Positions 9,211 through 18,057 of a stretch of DNA of 64,000 bases are shown here, one piece after another. Location of the stretch: the NCBI RefSeq assembly GCF_012726175.1, contig NZ_JAASAD010000003.1:186001-250000 (forward strand), in the 5' to 3' direction. Position 1 is the first letter of the stretch, and each line of letters begins with the position of its first letter. A model generated the notes under the pieces. The model saw only the letters and a program-made list of their open reading frames with translations. It did not search any database and was not told the DNA's origin. The stretch is from Micromonospora sp. HNM0581. Its GTDB lineage: Bacteria; Actinomycetota; Actinomycetes; Mycobacteriales; Micromonosporaceae. A program made the translations under genes and the position numbers.

Positions 9211-10743
9211 TCAGACCGGGGTGACGCCGTGCCGTCGCCGGGAGAAGTGCCGCTGTTTGCTGCGGGCGGCGCCGAACCGGCGCACCAGTTCGGCACGCAG
9301 TTCCTGCGGCTCGACGATCGCGTCGACCACCAGTTCACTGGCGAGCCGGACGATGTCGATGTCCCGCTCGTACTCCTCGCGACGGGCGGCGACGAACGCG
9401 GCCCGCTCGGTGTCGTCCTCGATCGCGGCGATCTTGTTGGCGTACACCGCATTGACGGCGGCCTCCGCGCCCATTACCGCGATCTTGGCGGTGGGCAGTG
9501 CAATCGTGGCGTCCGGCTCGAAGCCTGGCCCGGCCATGGCGTACAGGCCAGCGCCGTACGCCTTGCGAACCACCACGCAGATCTTGGGTACGGTCGCCTC
9601 CGAGACAGCGGTGATCATCTTCGCACCGTGCCGGATGATGCCCTGCTTCTCCACCGCGCTGCCGACCATGAAGCCGGGCACGTCACTGAGGAACAGCAGC
9701 GGCACGTTGAACGCGTCGCAGAGCTGCACGAAGCGGGTCGCCTTGTCGGCCGAGTCGACGAAGAGCACCCCACCCTTGAACATCGAGTTGTTGCCGATCA
9801 CACCGACGACCTCGCCGTGCAGCCGCCCGAAGCCGACGGTCAGTTCCTTGGCCCACAGCGCCTGGATCTCGAAGAAGCTGTCCTCGTCGAGTAGGCCCTT
9901 GACGTACCGCCGCATGTCGAACGCCTGGCGCTCGCTCGCCGGCACCAGCGCGGCAAGGTCCACCTTGGCCGACGCTCCGACGGCGGGGGCGGTGGGTGGC
10001 TGCTGCGTCCAGTTGCCCGGCAGGTACGACAGGTAACGCTTCACCACGTCGAGCGCCTCGGTCTCGGTCCTGCAGAGGAAGTGCCCCACGCCGGACTCGG
10101 CGCAGTGCACCCGTGCCCCACCCATCGCTTCGAGGGTGGTCTTCTCACCGGTGACCATCTCGACCATCCGGTCCGAGCCGAGATACATGCTGGCGTTGCC
10201 CTCGACCATGGCGACCACGTCGCAGAACGCCGGAATGTACGCGCCGCCGGCCGCGCTGGGACCGAACAACGCGCAGACCTGGGGAATCGAGCCGGAGGCA
10301 CGGACCTGGTTCCAGAAGATCTTCCCGGCGCCACGCCGCCCGGGGAACAGGTCGACCTGGTCGGTGATCCGGGCACCCGCCGAGTCGACCAGGTAGACCA
10401 TCGGTACGCCGGTGTCGTAGGCCCGCTCGATGATCCGAATGATCTTCTCGACGGTACGGGCACCCCAGCTGCCGGCTTTGACCGTGGAATCGTTGGCCAT
10501 CAGGCAGACCGGCCGGCCGTCGATGGTGGCCGAGCCGGTGACCACACCGTCGGCCGGTAGCCCGTCTGCGAGGGCATTGGCGTAGAGGCCGTCCTCGACG
10601 AAGCTGCCCTCGTCGACGAGTAGCGCGATCCGCTCCCGCGCGAACAGCTTGCCCTTGGCCGCGTTCGCCGCGTGGTACTTCTCCGCGCCGCCGGCACGAA
10701 CTCGTTTGCGCAGCTGCTCCAGCGCCTCACCGTCGAGCGTCAT
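9211..10743 (-). CDS. Acyl-CoA carboxylase carboxyltransferase subunit (methylcrotonyl-CoA type likely)
   Basis: 510 residues from ATG 10743, with GGAGTGGGGAG upstream; the six codons before it are not needed. It has the crotonase-like double carboxyltransferase fold: DGVVTGSATIDGRPVCLMAN, GSAVEKQGIIRHGAKM, and the oxyanion motif GGAYIPAFCD near the middle. It transfers CO2 from biotin to an acyl-CoA, here probably 3-methylcrotonyl-CoA given the adjacent HMG-CoA lyase. Its partner biotin carboxylase is two genes upstream. A palindrome in the leader (10770-10779) is a candidate TetR site. Confidence 0.9.
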   Translation of the reverse strand: MTLDGEALEQLRKRVRAGGAEKYHAANAAKGKLFARERIALLVDEGSFVEDGLYANALADGLPADGVVTGSATIDGRPVCLMANDSTVKAGSWGARTVEKIIRIIERAYDTGVPMVYLVDSAGARITDQVDLFPGRRGAGKIFWNQVRASGSIPQVCALFGPSAAGGAYIPAFCDVVAMVEGNASMYLGSDRMVEMVTGEKTTLEAMGGARVHCAESGVGHFLCRTETEALDVVKRYLSYLPGNWTQQPPTAPAVGASAKVDLAALVPASERQAFDMRRYVKGLLDEDSFFEIQALWAKELTVGFGRLHGEVVGVIGNNSMFKGGVLFVDSADKATRFVQLCDAFNVPLLFLSDVPGFMVGSAVEKQGIIRHGAKMITAVSEATVPKICVVVRKAYGAGLYAMAGPGFEPDATIALPTAKIAVMGAEAAVNAVYANKIAAIEDDTERAAFVAARREEYERDIDIVRLASELVVDAIVEPQELRAELVRRFGAARSKQRHFSRRRHGVTPV

Positions 10744-10769
10744 CGCGGCTCCCCACTCCAAGCAACCTG

Positions 10770-10779
10770 AACGATCGTT
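10770..10779. promoter_or_regulatory. Palindrome upstream of carboxyltransferase gene (candidate TetR operator)
   Basis: AACGATCGTT is a perfect 10-bp palindrome 27 bases before the carboxyltransferase start and is partly extended on both sides (CTGAACGATCGTTAG). Its position fits an operator for the TetR regulator encoded at 13422-14048; the match to that regulator is inference only. Confidence 0.35.
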
Positions 10780-10826
10780 AGGCTACCCCACCCCCACCCA
10801 CCCCCGCACCACCCCGAATCCTCAGC

Positions 10827-10887
10827 GTCGATCATGAGGTTGGCGGCAGTTTCGAAGATCAACCCTGCCGCCAACATCATGATCAAC
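10827..10887. repeat. Inverted repeat between hmgL and carboxyltransferase gene
   Basis: Two 23-base arms (10827-10849 and 10865-10887) pair with two mismatches around a 15-base loop; the core is ATCATG...TTGGCGGCAG. C-rich and G-rich tracts outside the arms (10790-10810, 10893-10916) could extend the stem. The sequence is non-coding and looks like a small dispersed genomic element or a strong terminator in the 173-base gap. No second copy was seen in the window. Confidence 0.6.
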
Positions 10888-10916
10888 CGGCTCTGGGTGG
10901 GGGGTGAGGTGGGTGG

Positions 10917-11831
10917 TCAGTGGGAAGTCAGTCGGGTACGGGGGCCGGCGCGGAGGACGCCGGAGGGAAGTGTGCGGGCAGTCAGGTGCTCGGCCAGCTC
11001 GGCGACCTCGATCAGGGCGTCCAGATCGATCCCGGTGTCGACACCCATGTCGTGCAGCATGTGCACCGCCTCCTCGGTGGCCAGGTTGCCGCTGGCCCCG
11101 GGCGCGTACGGACAGCCACCCAACCCGCCGACACTGGCGTCGAACTCGGTGACGCCGAGTTCCATGGCAGTCAGCAGATTGGCCAACGCGGTCCCGCGGG
11201 TGTTGTGGAAGTGCAGCAGCACCGGGACGTCGGCATCGCGGTCGCGTACGGCGGTGAGCAGGTCGCGGACCCGTCGGGGCGTACCCATCCCGGTGGTGTC
11301 ACCGAACGCCACCCGGTCGGCGCCGTCGCGGACCACCCGGTCCACGATGGCGGCCACCCGCGCCGGATCGATGTCGCCTTCATACGGGCAGCCGAAACTG
11401 GTCGCGACGATCACCTCGGCGCGGGCACCGGCACCGTGCAGCAGGTCGACCAACGCGGCGATGTCGTCGAGCGACTCGTCGGTGGAACGGTTGACGTTGC
11501 GCCGGTTGTGCGTGTCGCTGGCCGAGACGACCACCTCGATCTCGGTGAAGCCGGCCGCCAGGGCACGCTGCGCGCCGCGCGTGTTCGGCACCAGCGCCGA
11601 GTACCGCACCCCGTCCACCCGCTGGGCCCGTCGCCACACCTCGTCGGCGTCGGCCATCTGCGGAACAGCCCGGGGATGCACGAACGACACCGCCTCGATC
11701 CGACGCACACCGGTGCCCGAGAGCGCGTCGAGCAGCCGCACCTTGGCGTCGGTCGGGATCGGTGTCTCGTTCTGCAAACCGTCGCGCGGCCCGACCTCAC
11801 GAATGGACACGTACGTCGGCATCTCCGCCAT
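10917..11831 (-). CDS. Hydroxymethylglutaryl-CoA lyase
   Basis: 304 residues from ATG 11831, preceded by GAGGTGA at a good distance; an upstream in-frame start at 11852 has no ribosome site. It shows the TIM-barrel DRE family start VGPRDGLQNE, the metal site later in the barrel, and the catalytic loop GGLGGCPYAPGASGN with its Cys. It splits HMG-CoA into acetyl-CoA and acetoacetate, the last step of leucine breakdown. It lies between biotin carboxylase and carboxyltransferase on the same strand, which argues strongly for a leucine pathway. Confidence 0.93.
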   Translation of the reverse strand: MAEMPTYVSIREVGPRDGLQNETPIPTDAKVRLLDALSGTGVRRIEAVSFVHPRAVPQMADADEVWRRAQRVDGVRYSALVPNTRGAQRALAAGFTEIEVVVSASDTHNRRNVNRSTDESLDDIAALVDLLHGAGARAEVIVATSFGCPYEGDIDPARVAAIVDRVVRDGADRVAFGDTTGMGTPRRVRDLLTAVRDRDADVPVLLHFHNTRGTALANLLTAMELGVTEFDASVGGLGGCPYAPGASGNLATEEAVHMLHDMGVDTGIDLDALIEVAELAEHLTARTLPSGVLRAGPRTRLTSH

Positions 11832-11897
11832 GCGGTCACCTCGCTGTGACACTCACCTGTCGCTGACAACCCCAGCATGTCACGCGCACCATCGGAG

Positions 11898-11959
11898 CCG
11901 TCGATCCGGCGGTCGGGCCGAATCCGGCGTACCGGTCGGCCCGACCGCCGGATCGACGG
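11898..11959 (-). terminator. Strong hairpin between biotin carboxylase and HMG-CoA lyase genes
   Basis: Perfect 22-bp inverted repeat (11898-11919 and 11938-11959) with an 18-base loop, starting immediately after the biotin carboxylase stop codon. It is strong enough to terminate or attenuate transcription inside what otherwise looks like one operon. Confidence 0.75.
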
Positions 11960-13297
11960 TCAGCGCAGGCGGGACACGATCGCGGTGTCGTAATCGCCGG
12001 AGAGGAACTCCTGGTTCCCCAGCAGCTCGGCGAAGAACGGCAGATTGTTCTTCGGACCGGCCAGTTCGAAGGCAGCCACCGCCTCACGGGCTCGGAGAAT
12101 AGCCTCGCTCCGGTCCCGGCCGTGCACGATCAGTTTCGCCATCAAGCTGTCGTAGAACGGGGTGACGGTGTTGCCCTGGACATAACCGGAGTCGACCCGT
12201 ACTCCCTCGCCGGCCGGCTCCACCCAGGTGCTGATCGTCCCCGGGCCGGGCAGGAACCGCTTCGGATCCTCGGCGTTGACCCGTAGCTCGATGGCGTGAC
12301 CGCGCGCGGTCACGCCATCCGGGTCGAAGGTCGGTGGCAGGCCGGCAGCAACCCGCAGCTGCTCCTCCACCAGGTCGATGCCGTACACCAGCTCCGTCAC
12401 CGGGTGCTCGACCTGAAGCCGGGTGTTCATCTCCAGGAAGAAGAACTCGCCGGTGGCCGGATCGAGTAGGCACTCGACAGTACCGGCGTTGCGATAGTCG
12501 ACCGCCTCGCCCGCGCGCACCGCAGCGGCCAGCAGGCGGGAGCGTAGTTCCGGTGAAACCGCCGGGGAGGGTGACTCCTCCACAAGCTTCTGGTTACGCC
12601 GCTGCACCGAGCACTCCCGCTCGCCCAACGCCAGCACCCGACCGTCGGCCAGGCCGAGAATCTGCACCTCGACGTGCCGCACCCGGGGGAAGAAACGTTC
12701 CAGCAGCACCGAACCGTCGCCGAACATCCGCTCCGCGAAGACCCGCACCTTGTCGTACTCGGTGCGCAACGCAGCCTCGTCGACGGCCACACCCATACCC
12801 ATGCCCCCGCCACCGGCGGCAGCCTTCACCATCACCGGGTAGCCGATCTGCTCCGCCGCCGCAACCGCCGCCGCCAGGTCGGCCGCCGGCTCGGTGGTCC
12901 CGGCCGCCACCGGCACACCGGCCCCCGCCATCAGGTTCCGCGCATTGATCTTGTCGCCCATCGCGCTTATCGCCTCCGCGCCCGGACCCACCCAGATCAG
13001 CCCGCCGGCCTCGACGTCACGGGCGAAATCGGCGTTCTCCGACAGGAAGCCGTAGCCGGGGTGAACTGCCTGCGCGCCGGTCAACCGCGCCGCGGCGAGG
13101 ATCGCCCCGGTGTTCCGGTAACTCTGTGCCGGGTTGGCCGGCCCGACACAGACAGCCTCGTCGGCCTCGGCGACGAACGGCAGGTCGGCGTCGGCCTCCG
13201 AGTGGACCGCGATCGCCCGCACCCCGAGCCGCCGGGCGGTACGGATGATCCGGCGGGCGATCTCGCCCCGGTTGGCGACCAGCAGCGACTCGATCAT
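11960..13297 (-). CDS. Biotin carboxylase subunit without BCCP domain
   Basis: 445 residues, an E. coli AccC-like length. Biotin carboxylase N-domain (LLVANRGEIARRIIRTARRL), ATP-grasp with a Gly-rich loop (KAAAGGGGMGMG) and the catalytic EMNTRLQVEHPVTE. The C-domain ends at AIVSRLR, right where actinobacterial fused alpha subunits continue into a biotin carrier domain; no biotinylation motif (MKM) follows or occurs in the neighbouring genes. It carboxylates biotin on a carrier protein using ATP and bicarbonate. The BCCP must come from elsewhere, or was lost; the next bases form a perfect hairpin. ATG 13297 has a GGAGG-like site. Confidence 0.9.
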   Translation of the reverse strand: MIESLLVANRGEIARRIIRTARRLGVRAIAVHSEADADLPFVAEADEAVCVGPANPAQSYRNTGAILAAARLTGAQAVHPGYGFLSENADFARDVEAGGLIWVGPGAEAISAMGDKINARNLMAGAGVPVAAGTTEPAADLAAAVAAAEQIGYPVMVKAAAGGGGMGMGVAVDEAALRTEYDKVRVFAERMFGDGSVLLERFFPRVRHVEVQILGLADGRVLALGERECSVQRRNQKLVEESPSPAVSPELRSRLLAAAVRAGEAVDYRNAGTVECLLDPATGEFFFLEMNTRLQVEHPVTELVYGIDLVEEQLRVAAGLPPTFDPDGVTARGHAIELRVNAEDPKRFLPGPGTISTWVEPAGEGVRVDSGYVQGNTVTPFYDSLMAKLIVHGRDRSEAILRAREAVAAFELAGPKNNLPFFAELLGNQEFLSGDYDTAIVSRLR

Positions 13298-13421
13298 GCT
13301 TCCTCCGCGTCCAGATGGTGGGATCGCGTGCTAGCGAACCACGCCGCCCGAAAGTAAGGAAGGGTGACAGCGAGCCAGATGTGATGGAGCACCGCCAGCA
13401 GGACGGATCAGACGGCGTGGA

Positions 13422-14048
13422 TCAGGCGGGCTGCGTGGGAGCGAGCAGCGCGGCAAGCGTTGCGGCGCGCAGCAGCTCGGCCCGACGCCTGTGATCGACC
13501 TCGCCACCGAGGAACGGGGTGGAGTTCATCAGGCCGAACGCGGCGTGCGCCAGCACCCGCGCCTCACCGTCGGGCAACCCCGGGTGCAGGGCGGTGAGCA
13601 CGGTCACCCACTCCTCGACGTAGAGCCGCTGAAGTCGACGGATGTGCCGCCGGGGCTCCTCCGGCAGCCGGTCCAGCTCGTGCAGGTGCAAGGCGATGAC
13701 AGCCGGGTTGGCGAGTGCGAAGTCGACGTGGAAGTCGATCAGCGACTCCAACGCGGCCCGCGGGTCGCCGGGATGGGCCGCTCGGCGTTGCCGCCCGCCA
13801 TCGAGCAGACCTTCGCTGACCGGCGTCAACGCGGCGACCAACATCGCCTCCTTGCCGGCGAAGTGATGGTAGAGCGCCGGACCGGTCACCCCGGCAGCCG
13901 CGCCGATGTCGTCCATCGACACGCCGTGGTAGCCACGAGCGGCAAAAAGACCCACCGCGATCTCAAGAATCTCGTCTTTGCGGGATCGGCGTCGTCTCGC
14001 CCCTGTGGCCCGGCCGGTTGCGTCCCGGGCCTGCTGCTCCACCGTCAC
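13422..14048 (-). CDS. TetR family regulator of the leucine-catabolism cluster (probable)
   Basis: 208 residues if started at GTG 14048; GTG 14042 is also possible and the ribosome site is weak for both. Basic N-terminus, then a TetR helix-turn-helix (EILEIAVGLFAARGYHGVSMDDIGAAAGVTGPALYHHF, residues about 20-60), then a helical ligand domain ending LLAPTQPA. It lies upstream of and on the same strand as the four catabolic genes, with a 124-base gap, so it probably controls them, sensing an acyl-CoA (inference). The AACGATCGTT palindrome upstream of the carboxyltransferase gene is a candidate operator. Confidence 0.85.
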   Translation of the reverse strand: MTVEQQARDATGRATGARRRRSRKDEILEIAVGLFAARGYHGVSMDDIGAAAGVTGPALYHHFAGKEAMLVAALTPVSEGLLDGGRQRRAAHPGDPRAALESLIDFHVDFALANPAVIALHLHELDRLPEEPRRHIRRLQRLYVEEWVTVLTALHPGLPDGEARVLAHAAFGLMNSTPFLGGEVDHRRRAELLRAATLAALLAPTQPA

Positions 14049-14286
14049 CGGGCCAGCGTAGACCCGAGCGTCGTCAGCACGGATCGTGGTTACCCGCCGG
14101 TCCGACTGCCGGGAAACGAACCTCACGTCAAACGTCGGCCGAGGCCGCCGAGGGCGCAGCGCGAGTCGGCGCCACACCGGCGGCAACACCGATGTCAGGC
14201 GTGGCACAGGTGCGCCCCGCGCAGGTGGCGCGCCCGACCTGGACAGGCACATCGATGCTGCAGCGCCCGTCCAGGTCAGGAGCGGG

Positions 14287-15177
14287 TCACCTCGGGTCAG
14301 GGCCCTGGACGACGGGAGCGCGGACCAGGTTGCCCCACTCGGTCCAGGATCCGTCGTAGTTGCGCACCTTCGGGTAGCCCAGCAGGTGCCGCAGTACAAA
14401 CCAGGTGTGGCTGGACCGTTCGCCGATCCGGCAGTACGCGATCACGTCGTCCTCCGGCGTCAGCCCGAGCTGGTCGGCGTAGATGCCCCGCAGCTCGTCA
14501 GCTGACTTGAAGGTGCCGTCGTCGTTGGCGGCCGACTTCCACGGCTTGCTCACCGCGCCCGGGACGTGACCGCCGCGCAGCGCACCCTCCTGCGGGTAGT
14601 CCGGCATGTGCAGCATCTCGCCGGTGTACTCTCCCGGCGACCGCACGTCGACCAACGGCCGGCCGGCGTCGACGTGCGCCGACACCTCCTCACGGAACGC
14701 CCGCACCGGCGCGTCGTCGCGCTGCGGGACCGGATAGTCGGCCCGGGACCGGTTCGGCTTGTCACGGGTCAACTCCCGCCCCTCGGCGATCCACTTCTGC
14801 CGGCCGCCGTCGAGCAGGCGCACATCCTGGTGACCGAAAAGCGTGAAAACCCAGAGGGCGTACGCGGCCCACCAGTTGAAGTTGTCGCCGTAGAAGACGA
14901 CCGTGTCGTCCCGGCCGATGCCCTTGGCGGCACACAGCTCGGCGAACCGTTCGGCGTCCAGGTAGTCCCGGGTCACCTGGTCGTTCAGCTCCAGATGCCA
15001 GTCGACCTTGACAGCTCCCGGGATGTGACCGCTGTCGTAGAGGAGCACGTCCTCGTCGGACTCGACGACCACGAGACCGTCGTCGCCCAGGTGCTCTGCC
15101 AGCCAGTCGGTGGTGACCAGTCGCTGCGGGTCCGCGTACGACTGGAGACGGGGATCGGGATCGTTCGGCACAGACAT
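14287..15177 (-). CDS. Thiosulfate/3-mercaptopyruvate sulfurtransferase, two rhodanese domains
   Basis: 296 residues from ATG 15177. The N-terminal inactive rhodanese domain ([20 protein letters not shown]) and C-terminal active domain ([14 protein letters not shown]) are both present. The active-site loop reads [11 protein letters not shown], with the catalytic Cys that carries the persulfide. Length and motifs fit actinobacterial CysA/SseA-type enzymes. A SufE gene lies about 2 kb away on the other strand, so sulfur-transfer functions cluster here, though not in one operon. The 238-base gap to the TetR gene shows nothing. Confidence 0.92.
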   Translation of the reverse strand: MSVPNDPDPRLQSYADPQRLVTTDWLAEHLGDDGLVVVESDEDVLLYDSGHIPGAVKVDWHLELNDQVTRDYLDAERFAELCAAKGIGRDDTVVFYGDNFNWWAAYALWVFTLFGHQDVRLLDGGRQKWIAEGRELTRDKPNRSRADYPVPQRDDAPVRAFREEVSAHVDAGRPLVDVRSPGEYTGEMLHMPDYPQEGALRGGHVPGAVSKPWKSAANDDGTFKSADELRGIYADQLGLTPEDDVIAYCRIGERSSHTWFVLRHLLGYPKVRNYDGSWTEWGNLVRAPVVQGPDPR

Positions 15178-15277
15178 GGTCCCCAAGGTACGCCGCGCTC
15201 CGCCCACCCGAACGTGTTCCCGTCGAGCGGGAAGCATCGGTCTACCCAGCCTCCACCGTCGACGGGAAAACGTGCGG

Positions 15278-16060
15278 TCAACGCGTCGGGGGTGCAGGTG
15301 GGAGCGAGGTGAGGGTGGGACGTTTGGCGGTGCGGGTGTCGCCGGAGGATCGGCCGGTCAGTCGGCGCCTGATCCAGGGAGCCAGGTGTTGACCGGCCCA
15401 CCGCAGATCGGCGGTGCGGGCGGAAAGCCACGGGGTGGGCGCAGGGTGCGGCGGAACGAGCAGCCACTCCTCGTCGCAACCGACACCGAGCGCGGTCAAC
15501 ACCTGGCCGGCGACGCGGCGGTGCCCGGCCGCAGAAAGGTGCAACCGGTCGGTGCTCCACAGCATCGGGTTCAGGTACGTATCGTCGGCGTGCAGGTCGA
15601 CCAGGATGGCGCCGTGCCGCTCTGCGGTATCCCCCACAGCCTGGTTGAGCAGGGCGACCCGGGGCGCGATCAGCCGTTGGCCGGGCAGCCGCGACATCAC
15701 GTCGGCGAACCGGAACAGCAGCACGTCGGCGCCGCTGCTACGCAACCGGCCGACCACCTCGTCGAAGCGGGAGACCAAGGCGTCCGGGTCGAAACTTCGC
15801 CGCAGCACATCGTTACCGCCCGCCGCAAAGCTGATCAGATCGGGCTTCATCGCCAGCGCCGCCGGCACCTGCTCGGCCACCACGCCCGGGAAGGTCCGCC
15901 CCCGGATCGCCAGATTGGCGTACGCGAAGTCGGGACCGGTGTCGGCGGCGAGCCGGGTAGCCACCAGATCGGCCCAGCCTCGGAAACTGCCGTCCGGGTA
16001 GGCGTCGTCCAGGCCCTCCGTGAAGCTGTCCCCGACCGCGACGTAGCTACGCCAGCGCAA
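15278..16060 (-). CDS. SGNH/GDSL hydrolase
   Basis: 260 residues with no signal peptide, so cytoplasmic. Block [15 protein letters not shown] with the nucleophile Ser, block II Gly in the NLAIRGR region, block III AGGNDVL, and block [15 protein letters not shown] with the Asp and His of the triad. The C-terminal 50 residues are basic and proline-rich. This family hydrolyses esters or lipids; the substrate is unknown. Its start faces the plus-strand remnant and CBS gene. Confidence 0.9.
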   Translation of the reverse strand: MRWRSYVAVGDSFTEGLDDAYPDGSFRGWADLVATRLAADTGPDFAYANLAIRGRTFPGVVAEQVPAALAMKPDLISFAAGGNDVLRRSFDPDALVSRFDEVVGRLRSSGADVLLFRFADVMSRLPGQRLIAPRVALLNQAVGDTAERHGAILVDLHADDTYLNPMLWSTDRLHLSAAGHRRVAGQVLTALGVGCDEEWLLVPPHPAPTPWLSARTADLRWAGQHLAPWIRRRLTGRSSGDTRTAKRPTLTSLPPAPPTR

Positions 16061-16226
16061 TGCTCACCCCTCCGCCGTCCGGACAGGGAAGGAACCCTGC
16101 CTACCACCGGAAGTTTTGCATCGGCCACCTGGAAGTGGTGCCCCGCGCCGGGGAACGTGGTGTACCTCATCGACGCTCCACGGGCCAGGGGACGCGGCTG
16201 AACGGCGTCGCCGGTGGCGAGCCCCA

Positions 16227-16355
16227 CGCGTCGTGGTGGTCGGGCGACGCCTGGCCGACGGGTACGTCGAGCTACGCGACCGGGTGACCGGGGAGTGCAC
16301 TGAGCTGACCGTGGCGGCCCTGGTCGAGAAACTGTCAGGTGGGGACGTGGTGTAA
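16227..16355 (+). pseudogene. Remnant of an aminoacyl-tRNA synthetase anticodon-binding domain
   Basis: The plus frame encodes about 42 residues, RVVVVGRRLADGYVELRDR...TVAALVEKL, ending at TAA 16353. The pattern (V-V-G-R-x-L-A-D-G, x-D-R-x-T-G-E, then a final helix) matches the last strands of the class II anticodon-binding domain found in prolyl- and related tRNA synthetases. The residues before 16227 in this frame have no such similarity, and no synthetase precedes it. I read it as a leftover 3' end; a short stand-alone domain is the alternative. Confidence 0.4.
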
Positions 16356-16415
16356 CCGTCAGGTGACGGGGGTACCGCACTGCGATCAGCTCAACTGTCA
16401 CCCTGGAGGGCTCTC

Positions 16416-16841
16416 ATGACCGGTTACCGGGTCGCGGACGTGATGACCAGGCAGGTGATCTACCTGCCGGCGGAGACCACCCTCGATGAGGCGGCCAGGG
16501 TGATGAAGGAGGCCGACATCGGTGACGTCGTGGTCACCGACGGCGCCAACCTGGCCGGCATCCTGACCGACCGCGACATCGTGGTACGCGCCGTGGCGGA
16601 GAATGCCAGTGCGAACGCCACCACGATCGGTACGGTCGTCACCCGCGAGGTCGTCATGATCGAACAGTTCTGCACTGCGGGCGAGGCCGCGTCACTGATG
16701 CGCGAACGTGGTATTCGGCGCGTCCTCGTCTGCGACAACGAGCGGAAGCTGGTAGGCATCGTCTCCCTCGGTGACCTCGCGATGCAGCTCGACCCCACGT
16801 CGGCCCTCAGCGAGATCAGCCAGCACTCACCGACGGTGTAG
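16416..16841 (+). CDS. CBS-pair domain protein
   Basis: 141 residues, essentially two CBS motifs: VADVMTRQVIYLPAETTLDEAARVM with DIGDVVVTDGANLAGILTDRDIV, then TVVTREVVMIEQFCTAGEAASLM with RRVLVCDNERKLVGIVSLGDLA. CBS pairs bind adenosyl ligands and act as energy or nucleotide sensors. A strong Shine-Dalgarno (CTGGAGGG) precedes ATG 16416. Stand-alone; the regulated partner is not evident. It is followed 90 bases later by sufE. Confidence 0.93.
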   Translation: MTGYRVADVMTRQVIYLPAETTLDEAARVMKEADIGDVVVTDGANLAGILTDRDIVVRAVAENASANATTIGTVVTREVVMIEQFCTAGEAASLMRERGIRRVLVCDNERKLVGIVSLGDLAMQLDPTSALSEISQHSPTV

Positions 16842-16930
16842 GGAAGGGCACCTCCCAGACTCCTCCGGTAGAGCAAGGCGCCCACCCAACGCTCGACCCG
16901 GCCCACCGGCCGAGCCGGTAGCCTGGCGGG

Positions 16931-17359
16931 ATGCCCGAGATGCCGAGCAAGCTGGCCGAGATCGTCGAGGAGTTCGCCGGAGCACCCCGTGACGTGGTAC
17001 TGGAGATGCTGCTCGAATTCTCCGACGCCGTGCCGCCGCTGCCCGCCGGGCATCCCGGCAGTGCGGGGATGGAACAGGTCGTGGAGTGTCAGACCCCGTT
17101 CTTCCTGCGCGTCGAAGTGACGTCAGAGGGCACCGTCGACACCCTCTTCGACTGTCCGCCCGAAGCACCCACCACCCGGGCGTTCGCCGGCATCCTCGCC
17201 GAAGGGCTGGCCGGTGCCACCCCGGAGCAGGTTCTAGCCGTTCCCGACGACCTCTACCAACGGATGGGCCTGACTCAGGCGATCAGCCCGCTCCGGGTAC
17301 GCGGCGGCACCGCCATCCTCGCCCGACTCAAGCGGCAGGTCCGCGAGCGGACGGGCTGA
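16931..17359 (+). CDS. SufE family cysteine-desulfurase activator
   Basis: 142 residues. Opening PSKLAEIVEEFAGAP, then the catalytic Cys in VVECQTPFFLRVE (the family reads V-x-G-C-Q-S), then LFDCPPEAPTTRAFAGILAEGL and the C-terminal GLTQAISPLRVRGG. SufE accepts sulfur from a SufS-type desulfurase and passes it on. No suf cluster adjoins it. Many actinobacteria encode sufE next to a sulfurtransferase; here that gene lies 1.8 kb away on the other strand. Confidence 0.9.
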   Translation: MPEMPSKLAEIVEEFAGAPRDVVLEMLLEFSDAVPPLPAGHPGSAGMEQVVECQTPFFLRVEVTSEGTVDTLFDCPPEAPTTRAFAGILAEGLAGATPEQVLAVPDDLYQRMGLTQAISPLRVRGGTAILARLKRQVRERTG

Positions 17360-17379
17360 CCCCGCACGACAGTCGTCGA

Positions 17380-17395
17380 TGTTTCACGTGCAACG
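17380..17395. promoter_or_regulatory. Degenerate parS-like site
   Basis: TGTTTCACGTGCAACG differs by one base from the 14-base parS core GTTTCACGTGAAAC. It lies in the gap between the convergent sufE and YbaK genes, about 46 kb from the two exact copies near parA. Confidence 0.5.
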
Positions 17396-17415
17396 ACATC
17401 GAAGTTGATCGACGG

Positions 17416-17964
17416 TTAGGCCGGCCTGGCAAGGCCCTCCACCACCCGGGCTCCGGGCAGCGCGGCCAGCGCCGCACCCGGCAACGCGAGCTTGCTGTGT
17501 CGAACACCCGAACCGACAACCACGTACGGCATGGCCACCACCCGCGTGTCGACCAGGATCGGCCACTGCAACGGCAGCCCGATCGGCGTGATCCCTCCGT
17601 ACTCCATGCCGGTCAACTCGACCGCGTCGGCCATCGGCGCGAAGCTCGCCTTGCGGACGTCGAGCGCCCGCCGGGCCACCCCGTTCACGTCCGCCCTGGT
17701 GGTGGCGAGCACCAGGCAGGCCGCGTACCGGGTCACCCCCTCGCGTTTGCCGGCCACCACCACGCAGTTGGCCGACTCGTCCAACCCGACGGCGTACGCG
17801 GCACAGAACTCGGCCGTGTCGGCGAGTTGAGCGTCGATCGGTGCGACAAACACCTCGTCGACGCCCACCGGCGAGTCTGCCGGCCACTGGGCGAGCGCGG
17901 CGGCGACCGGCGGCGCCAGCAGATCGGTACGGGTAAGGGCAGGCTCGGTCTTCAGCGTTCCCAT
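17416..17964 (-). CDS. YbaK/ProX-type aminoacyl-tRNA deacylase
   Basis: 182 residues from ATG 17964; the frame extends to 18057 but without a convincing start. Core of the YbaK/prolyl-tRNA editing domain: TAEFCAAYAVGLDESANCVVV with CLVLATTRADVNG, then KASFAPMADAVELTGMEYGGITPIGLP. This family removes wrongly attached amino acids from tRNA in trans. The order with sufE is convergent and a parS-like site lies between them. Substrate tRNA unknown. Confidence 0.88.
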   Translation of the reverse strand: MGTLKTEPALTRTDLLAPPVAAALAQWPADSPVGVDEVFVAPIDAQLADTAEFCAAYAVGLDESANCVVVAGKREGVTRYAACLVLATTRADVNGVARRALDVRKASFAPMADAVELTGMEYGGITPIGLPLQWPILVDTRVVAMPYVVVGSGVRHSKLALPGAALAALPGARVVEGLARPA

Positions 17965-18057
17965 CACGCCTGTGATCGTCGCATCCGGTGCGGTCTCCGG
18001 GGACGCCGACGGTGCCTGGACGGCGTCCTGGCATCCGACCGGCGGGGCATCGGACAC

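Noticed and set aside
7807..9894. Plus-strand open frame of 695 codons
   Set aside because: Lies opposite the acyl-CoA dehydrogenase and carboxyltransferase genes; composition is Gly/Arg/His-rich with no motif.
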